A DNA stretch of 18,708 nt from CAYXVB01 sp964467785 (GTDB taxonomy: Bacteria > Bdellovibrionota > UBA1018), in assembly GCA_964467785.1 (NCBI GenBank), contig CAYXVB010000068.1, positions 1 to 18,708 of the forward strand, in the 5' to 3' direction. Below, piece after piece: positions 13,829 through 18,708 of the stretch. The number at the start of each line of letters is the position of its first letter. The first letter of the stretch is position 1. Position numbers and translations under genes: made by a program. The notes beneath the pieces were generated by a model. It had not been told where the DNA came from. It saw only the letters and a program-made list of their open reading frames with translations, and ran no database searches.

Positions 13829-14920
13829 ATGAATCTGTCTTCCACGAGTTGGCGAAATCTATGGTCCGCGATGGCCATCACCGCAGTCAGTTCACTGGGC
13901 TCGCTGTCCGCGTACGGAGACGCACCGAACGGCGTGTCTCTCGGCGCGCCCGTCGTCAATGGCTCGGGGTGCCCGATCGGGACCACCGCGGCGGCGCTGG
14001 CGCCGGACGGATCGGCTCTTTCAATCCTCTTCAACAGCTACCAAGTGGAAGCTGGAGGCAACACTGGCAAGCGAGTGGAGCGCAAAAACTGTAACATCGC
14101 CATCCCGATTCAAATTCCCCAGGGCTATAGTGTGTCGGTCTACAACATCGACTACCGAGGCTTTAATGGCCTGGACCGTGGCGCGACATCGCGCTTCTCG
14201 GTCGACTACTTCTTTGCCGGCAATCACGGTCCCGGCTTCACCAAAACCTTTTACGGGCCTTTGAACCAGGACTTCCTCCTCAGCAACCGCCTCACGGCGG
14301 AAGCAACGGTCTGGTCCGCCTGCGGCGCCTCCGTAGACCTTCGCATCAGCACCTCAATGATGCTCCAAGCCGACGGCAGGGCGGCTCAGTCAATGGCTTC
14401 GGTGGACAGCGCAGACATCAACTCGGCGCTCGTCTACTCGCTACAGTGGAAGCGCTGTGACGGCGGCATGCCGGGCAACGGTGGCGGCGGAAACGGCGGC
14501 GGTGGAAACGGAGGCTGGGACCCGGGCCATCCGGGCAATCCCAACGGAGGCTATACCGGCAACTGCACGATCGACCGGGACCCGCGCAATCCGAGCCGCT
14601 TCCTCGTGCGTGACGTTTATCAAGGCCTCATCGGAATCGTTTGGAGCGAGCGCGAAGCGTTAGATCTGGCCCGTCGCTCTGACGCCAACGGGCGCTGCCT
14701 GGGCAGCTCCAACGGCGGTGGCTACGGCGGCGGCAATGGTGGCGGGTATGGCGGTGGTTCCCGTCAAACCGTCTGCAGCATCAATGTCAACGGCCGCATC
14801 TTTGACGGCTTTGGCTACGACCAGACCAGCGCCACCCAGGACGCCCGCAACAGCTGTGCCCGTTCCACCTACTCGACCTGGGCCTGCCGGGACGCGGGAG
14901 CCGTCTGCCGTCTGCAGTAA
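13829..14920 (+). CDS. Secreted DUF4360 protein with six-cysteine C-terminal module
   Basis: A 363-residue exported protein. A signal peptide (about 1-29) precedes a DUF4360 domain (about 40-211), recognised from GSGCP, ALAPDGSALSILF, RKNCNI, VYNIDYRGF and VWSACGAS, ending LQWKRC; its four cysteines are C48, C88, C165 and C210. A Gly/Asn-rich linker (212-244) leads to a six-cysteine module (246-363) with C246, C290, C316, C343, C353 and C360. Its spacing matches the 12522 protein except for a 12-residue Gly-rich insertion between the second and third Cys. ATG 13829 has AAGGGGA upstream. An in-frame TTG at 13757 lies inside the -12 element of P3 and is rejected. It is a monocistronic unit between P3 and a strong terminator. 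DUF4360 has no assigned biochemical function. Confidence 0.9.
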   Translation: MNLSSTSWRNLWSAMAITAVSSLGSLSAYGDAPNGVSLGAPVVNGSGCPIGTTAAALAPDGSALSILFNSYQVEAGGNTGKRVERKNCNIAIPIQIPQGYSVSVYNIDYRGFNGLDRGATSRFSVDYFFAGNHGPGFTKTFYGPLNQDFLLSNRLTAEATVWSACGASVDLRISTSMMLQADGRAAQSMASVDSADINSALVYSLQWKRCDGGMPGNGGGGNGGGGNGGWDPGHPGNPNGGYTGNCTIDRDPRNPSRFLVRDVYQGLIGIVWSEREALDLARRSDANGRCLGSSNGGGYGGGNGGGYGGGSRQTVCSINVNGRIFDGFGYDQTSATQDARNSCARSTYSTWACRDAGAVCRLQ

Positions 14921-14969
14921 ACCCTCACAGGATAATCCGGCCCAATTCCTCAACACTAAGCCGGGTTTG

Positions 14970-15016
14970 CCCCGGAGCGAATACCCTCACAGAGGTCGCT
15001 CCGGGGTTTTCTTTTT
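14970..15016 (+). terminator. Intrinsic terminator after the DUF4360 gene
   Basis: CCCCGGAGCGA (14970-14980) pairs perfectly with TCGCTCCGGGG (14996-15006), followed by TTTTCTTTTT. It lies 50 nt after the stop. Confidence 0.93.
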
Positions 15017-15020
15017 GATA

Positions 15021-15230
15021 GAGCCGAGCCGAGCCGAGCCGAGCCGAGCCGAGCCGAGCCGAGCCGAGCCGAGCCNNNNNNNNNNNNNNNNNNNNNNNNN
15101 NNNNNNNNNNNNNNNNNNNNNNNNNNNNNNNNNNNNNNNNNNNNNNNNNNNNNNNNNNNNNNNNNNNNNNNNNNNGCCGAGCCGAGCCGAGCCGAGCCGA
15201 GCCGAGCCGAGCCGAGCCGAGCCGAGCCGA
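15021..15230. repeat. GAGCC pentanucleotide tandem array split by an assembly gap
   Basis: Eleven uninterrupted copies (55 nt, 15021-15075) precede exactly 100 N (15076-15175), and eleven more copies (55 nt, 15176-15230) follow. All copies are perfect and in one orientation. The array lies in the convergent spacer between the DUF4360 gene and the Exordium-like gene, bounded by their terminators. Equal 55-nt flanks suggest the assembler stopped at its k-mer length, so the true array length is unknown. Confidence 0.95.
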
Positions 15231-15271
15231 AGGGCAAAACATTTCCGCGTGCCAGGGGCACCCCAAAATGT

Positions 15272-15302
15272 AAAAGGGCGGCAACCTTGTCGGCTGCCGC
15301 CC
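15272..15302 (-). terminator. Intrinsic terminator of the Exordium-like gene
   Basis: On the minus strand GGGCGGCA pairs with TGCCGCCC (15295-15302 with 15276-15283) around an 11-nt loop, followed by TTTT. It lies about 58 nt after the stop at 15360. Confidence 0.75.
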
Positions 15303-15359
15303 CTCACATTGGGCCATCGCAAGGCGCCGCAGCGCCCCGCTTAGACTCTTGTTTTCAAC

Positions 15360-16301
15360 TTACTGCGTATAGGTTCCACCGACGCAGCCGGCGGCCTTGT
15401 TGGACCAGTTCATCGTGACCTTGTAGGTCCGATCCCTGGCCTTGAGAATCGCCGGAGAGCTGCACAGATCGGAGATCTCGCTACCGCTCCGATCATTCCA
15501 GGCCTGCGGATAGGCCGGCTTGTCGCCGGGGGTCGGGAACGGGTCAGTGATGGCCTCGATCATTTCGTGCGACGAGACGTAGGTCGTCGTGTCGAAGTAG
15601 CTCGAGCCCATGCCGCAGCCAAAGGAACAGGCGCCGCCCATGTCCGGCATGACGCCGTAGAAGATGGGAGCATCATACTTCTTGGAGTTGAAGCCCATGT
15701 GGTAGGCGCAGAACGAAGAGCACGAGCTCATGCCGTCGATCGTGATCTTGATGCCTGGCGGAAAGTGCATCATGTAAAGCGTATCTGCGTCCGGACGGGG
15801 CAGAACACCTTTTTCAATCTGGGCTTCGAGCTCGGCCTGGAGCTGTTCATCGCTCAAGTTCCTCGAGCTATTGGTCGGGGTGATGATCACCGTACTGAGG
15901 AAACGACCGCGGTTGATCGTCTGATTCGTACCATCGCGACCGTCCACCGCCTTGAGGCCCACCGTGTTGTACTCAGTCAGCCAGTCCATGTAGGTGCTGT
16001 TCAGAGCGGCGTCATAGAAGGCGCCCATGCCGCCCACGACTTCCTGCTTCACGCTCGGGCCCCACATCACGGCCACGACCTTCGTGTTGGAGATCACGGG
16101 GCCGCCAAAGTACAGCAGGCCACCGCCGGCCTGTGGGCCGGCATTCCCTTGATCCAGGGACGAAAGCTCGGCCTGGAGCGCCCTCATTTGGTGGGTCCAG
16201 AAGATTCCGCCGCGAGGTCCGGCGAAAGCAGGCTTCCCGCCTGAGGCCAAAACCCCGATCACTGCCAGCAAGCCCGCGATTCCGATGCGTGCTTTTTTCA
16301 T
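15360..16301 (-). CDS. Secreted Exordium/Phi_1-like protein with SHExxE motif
   Basis: A 313-residue protein with a signal peptide (about 1-27, cleavage AFA-GP). The body resembles bacterial relatives of plant Exordium (phosphate-induced protein 1) in a few motifs: GGPVISNTKVVAVMWGP (66-82), a Cys-bearing central region (C194, C198, C225, C229), SSHEMIEAITDP (243-254) and the downstream AWND-EISDLC (267-280), with C306 near the end. The SHE-x-x-E-A-x-TDP segment looks like a metal-binding helix, so a zinc-peptidase-like activity is possible but unproven. Six cysteines suggest disulfides outside the cytoplasm. The start is supported by GAGG about 8 nt upstream. It begins 30 nt after the PhoH stop, so it may be co-transcribed, although the functions look unrelated. 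Confidence 0.75.
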   Translation of the reverse strand: MKKARIGIAGLLAVIGVLASGGKPAFAGPRGGIFWTHQMRALQAELSSLDQGNAGPQAGGGLLYFGGPVISNTKVVAVMWGPSVKQEVVGGMGAFYDAALNSTYMDWLTEYNTVGLKAVDGRDGTNQTINRGRFLSTVIITPTNSSRNLSDEQLQAELEAQIEKGVLPRPDADTLYMMHFPPGIKITIDGMSSCSSFCAYHMGFNSKKYDAPIFYGVMPDMGGACSFGCGMGSSYFDTTTYVSSHEMIEAITDPFPTPGDKPAYPQAWNDRSGSEISDLCSSPAILKARDRTYKVTMNWSNKAAGCVGGTYTQ

Positions 16302-16331
16302 ATGAAGTTCCTCTTTTCTCTTTCCTCGTTT

Positions 16332-17654
16332 TTAAAGCAAATTGCTCGCAAGCTCCGAAAGCTTCGAGCGCTCACCCTTGGTCAGGGTGATGTGTGCCGC
16401 GATCGATTCATCCTTGAATCGCTCGACCGTATAGACCAGACCGTTGTTGGCCGAGTCCACGTACGGATTATCGATCTGCATGCTGTCGCCGGTGAGCACG
16501 ATCTTGGTGTTATCGCCCGCACGCGTGATGATCGTCTTGATCTCGTGCGGTGTCAGGTTCTGCGACTCGTCGACGAACAGGTACTGCTGCGGGATGGAGC
16601 GGCCGCGGATGTAGGTCAACGGCTCGATCTGGAGCAGACCCTGATTCATCAGTTCCTGGCATCCCTTGCCCGCTCCCCGGCGTCCCTTGCTCCCGGTGGC
16701 GCCGAAAAGAAAATCGATGTTGTCGTAGATCGGCTGCATCCAAGGGTTGAGCTTTTCCTCGATGTCCCCGGGGAGGAAGCCGATATCCTTGCCCAGCGGG
16801 AAAACCGGTCTCGACACGAGGAGTCGGGAATAGACGCTCTCATCCACCGTTTTGACAAGGCCTGCTGCGATCGCGAGCAGCGTCTTGCCAGTGCCTGCCT
16901 TGCCGACAAGCGACACGAGCTTGATGTCGTCATTGAGGAGCGCGTCGATCGCGAAGGCCTGCTCCGCGTTCTTGGGAAAGATCCCCCAAAGACCCTCGAC
17001 CGGCTTGAAGACCGGCACGATGCAGTCGAGCTCCTTGGAATAGCGCCCCATCGCGGTGTGGTTGGGGTTGGCCGAATCCTTGATGATGACGTATTGGTTC
17101 GGACGGAAGCCCTGGACGCCCTCTTTATGGACCAGGCGCTTTTGCTGGTAGAACTCGTCGACTTTGCTCGCGTCCACCGAGACCGTGGTGACGCCGCTAT
17201 AGAGCTGTTCGGGCTCGACGGACGATTCTTCGTAATCCTCGGCGGCGATGCCCAGGGCATCGGCCTTGATGCGGAGGTTGACGTCCTTGGTCACGAAGAC
17301 GACCGGCCGCTTAGGCTGGTCTTTCTTCAGGGAGATGGCCAGGGCGAGAATGCGGTTGTCCGCCTTGTCCATCTGCAGCTCCATCGGGAGCGGCTGATGG
17401 CTGCCTAGCTCGACCGCGAGCGTTCCGCCGTTGGGGAGCTTGACGCCCTTGGAGAGCTCGCCGTCGGCGCGAAGCTCATCGACGAAGCGGGAGAACATGC
17501 GGGCATGGCGCCCGTTCTCGCTCATCTCGCGCTTGAAGCGATCGATCTCCTCGACCACGACGATCGGGATGATGACGTCATTGTTGCCGAACTTGAAGAG
17601 CGCCTGAGGATCGAAAAGCAGGACGTTGGTATCGAGGATGAATGCTTTGCGCAA
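16332..17654 (-). CDS. PIN-PhoH family ATPase/ribonuclease
   Basis: A 440-residue cytoplasmic protein with the two-domain layout of PhoH2-type proteins. The N-terminal PIN nuclease domain (about 1-140) has acidic residues D8 (ILDTN), E36 (VVEEID), D99 (KADN) and D124 (TKDVNL). The C-terminal PhoH P-loop domain has Walker A GKAGTGKT (251-258), Walker B LFVDESQN (359-366) and TGDSMQID (388-395). Family members act as ATP-dependent RNA helicase/ribonucleases, often in toxin-antitoxin pairs in actinobacteria; no antitoxin gene lies just upstream here. Translation begins at TTG, since no in-frame ATG fits and a strong AGGGGGG lies 7-8 nt upstream. Length is normal for the family. It is followed 30 nt later by the Exordium-like gene. 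Confidence 0.92.
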   Translation of the reverse strand: MRKAFILDTNVLLFDPQALFKFGNNDVIIPIVVVEEIDRFKREMSENGRHARMFSRFVDELRADGELSKGVKLPNGGTLAVELGSHQPLPMELQMDKADNRILALAISLKKDQPKRPVVFVTKDVNLRIKADALGIAAEDYEESSVEPEQLYSGVTTVSVDASKVDEFYQQKRLVHKEGVQGFRPNQYVIIKDSANPNHTAMGRYSKELDCIVPVFKPVEGLWGIFPKNAEQAFAIDALLNDDIKLVSLVGKAGTGKTLLAIAAGLVKTVDESVYSRLLVSRPVFPLGKDIGFLPGDIEEKLNPWMQPIYDNIDFLFGATGSKGRRGAGKGCQELMNQGLLQIEPLTYIRGRSIPQQYLFVDESQNLTPHEIKTIITRAGDNTKIVLTGDSMQIDNPYVDSANNGLVYTVERFKDESIAAHITLTKGERSKLSELASNLL

Positions 17655-17730
17655 TGGGTAACCCCCCTTTTCGCGTTGAGTTTATGACGGAAGCGGAGGG
17701 CGTTGCAATATGCCGGGCGACTGAAAACTA

Positions 17731-17752
17731 AATATTTATCTAGGAGTGTCAA
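17731..17752 (-). promoter_or_regulatory. Possible housekeeping promoter for the PhoH gene
   Basis: On the minus strand a perfect TTGACA (17752 to 17747) precedes an AT-rich stretch in otherwise GC-rich DNA, about 95 nt before the TTG start. The only -10 with proper spacing is poor (TAGTTT, 16-bp spacer), so this is a weak call. Confidence 0.3.
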
Positions 17753-17794
17753 GGCGGTAAAACCTTGGTAGAGTCTCGTCCCGCCTCGCGCGTC

Positions 17795-18708
17795 TCAAAA
17801 GCGACGCAGATAGGTCGCAAACGCGGTGAAATACGAAAACCCAAAGACCGGCGGCACGCCGGAGGCACCGATCTGCAGGCTCGACGCCCGCATTTTCACA
17901 GGAATCGTATAGAGCGCCGTCAGCGCCGGGTAGATGCCCAACTCGGTCGCGTTGGCCCGGCTCGACTCGAGCGTCCGGTCTCCGGTGGCGGGAATCACGT
18001 ACACATCCGTCTTGGTACTCAGCGAAACTCCGGCACCCAGCTCGGCGCCCAGCCAAAATCCGTTGCTTACCTCGACCTGTTGGCCGAAGGATGCGAATGC
18101 GAAGCTCGCGCGGTACTCCTCGAGCTTGTTGACTTGCGCCGCCGTCGTGTAGCGCAGATCATTGCCCGCGCCCATCCAACCGCCCCAGATCGTGGTCTTG
18201 AGGCGGCCCAGTCCATTCTCGAAGCGGTCCGACTCGTAGACCAAACCGATCGAAGGATCGAGGCGGGGCGTGACGCTGCTGTTGTTCAAGGTGGTCTGCC
18301 CAGGACTCCAAGCGGAGTGCACGCCCGCACGGAATCCCCAGGCGCTCCGATCAGCGGATGGATCTTCCTCGACTTCCGCCTCGCCGCCTTGGAAGCGGAT
18401 CAGCTCCGGCTCCAGCGTGCCAGCGGTCCAAAACTTCCACTCGCCTTCGCGCGCGTCGGAGCTGTACTCTCCTTCGTCCTTAAGAGTGCCGTCGGGATAA
18501 TAGTGACGCCACAGCCCCTGCCTTTTGCCCGCAACGTATTCGCCGCGGGCGCCCAACGCACCGGTGGGATACCAGACAAAGCTCGTGCCTTCGGCCCGGC
18601 CGTTGAGCAGACAACGAAGGGTCACATCCCCGCCCTCATCGTTTCCAATCTCGGCTTCGGAGCCGGCCTGCGCGCGCTCGCACCAGGCCTGAGCCTGTTC
18701 GCGTTCCT
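17795..18708 (-). CDS. MORN/YwqK-repeat protein with C-terminal beta-barrel-like domain (5' partial)
   Basis: The frame is open to the window edge, so the N-terminus is missing; a GTG at 18625 is an internal codon or at best an alternative start. Visible order: a short Ala/Glu-rich stretch with one Cys (WCERAQAG); then CLLNGRAEGTSFVWYPTGALGARGEY, GKRQGLWRHYYPDGTLKDEGEY and AREGEWKFWT, which are YwqK/MORN-type repeats with the recurring G-W-YY-DG pattern; then an acidic linker; then about 180 residues of alternating hydrophobic and aromatic strands ending YLRRF. The aromatic C-terminus and strand pattern suggest an outer-membrane beta-barrel, which is unproven. No terminator is evident downstream, and the PhoH gene follows 140 nt later. 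Confidence 0.72.
   Translation of the reverse strand, partial: EREQAQAWCERAQAGSEAEIGNDEGGDVTLRCLLNGRAEGTSFVWYPTGALGARGEYVAGKRQGLWRHYYPDGTLKDEGEYSSDAREGEWKFWTAGTLEPELIRFQGGEAEVEEDPSADRSAWGFRAGVHSAWSPGQTTLNNSSVTPRLDPSIGLVYESDRFENGLGRLKTTIWGGWMGAGNDLRYTTAAQVNKLEEYRASFAFASFGQQVEVSNGFWLGAELGAGVSLSTKTDVYVIPATGDRTLESSRANATELGIYPALTALYTIPVKMRASSLQIGASGVPPVFGFSYFTAFATYLRRF

Noticed and set aside
15021..15230. Tandem array considered as a CRISPR or a coding repeat
   Set aside because: Units are 5 bp with no spacers, and frames through it have no supported start or partner gene.
15249..15261. GTGCC/GGCAC hairpin near the GAGCC array
   Set aside because: Short, without a following T-run; the stronger hairpin at 15276-15302 explains termination.

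Overview
The window is high-GC bacterial DNA (by eye clearly above 60% G+C) with tightly packed genes and many exported proteins. It carries soluble transhydrogenase, PIN-PhoH and FHA proteins, sigma-54-type promoters, a DUF4360 secreted protein and YwqK/MORN-type repeats. That mix fits a Gram-negative in the Bdellovibrionota or broader 'deltaproteobacterial' area. This assignment is inference; no rRNA or ribosomal protein gene is present to fix it. A run of exactly 100 N at 15076-15175 shows this is a scaffolded draft assembly.

Layout. (1) 32-3099, minus strand: a membrane-anchored FHA protein, then a likely two-gene operon of a histidine-free exported cupredoxin and SthA transhydrogenase, 24 nt apart. 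(2) 3280-4335, plus: a divergent exported alpha/beta hydrolase. (3) 4466-11493, plus: a sigma-54-type promoter, a small cytoplasmic helical protein, a 1114-residue exported protein of unknown function, a 1063-residue subtilisin-family (S8) protease, and a strong intrinsic terminator. (4) 11631-13323, plus: a second sigma-54-type promoter, a poly-Gly lipoprotein, a Gly/His-rich secreted protein with a C-terminal six-cysteine module, and a terminator. (5) 13430-15016, plus: a large inverted repeat, a third sigma-54-type promoter, a DUF4360 protein carrying the same six-cysteine module, and a terminator. (6) 15021-15230: a GAGCC pentanucleotide tandem array broken by the assembly gap. (7) 15272-18708, minus: a secreted Exordium-like protein with a His-Glu motif, co-oriented behind a PIN-PhoH ATPase, then the 3' part of a MORN-repeat/beta-barrel protein that runs off the right edge.

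The most interesting theme is the block from 4466 to 15016. Three transcription units in a row start from near-identical YGGCAC-N5-TTGCTCAA promoters, and five of their six products carry export signals. They look like one sigma-54-dependent 'surface/secretome' regulon: a protease with a very large exported partner, a lipoprotein, and two Gly-rich proteins sharing an apparently undescribed disulfide module with conserved cysteine spacing. Functional linkage is inferred from shared promoter architecture and adjacency, not shown directly.
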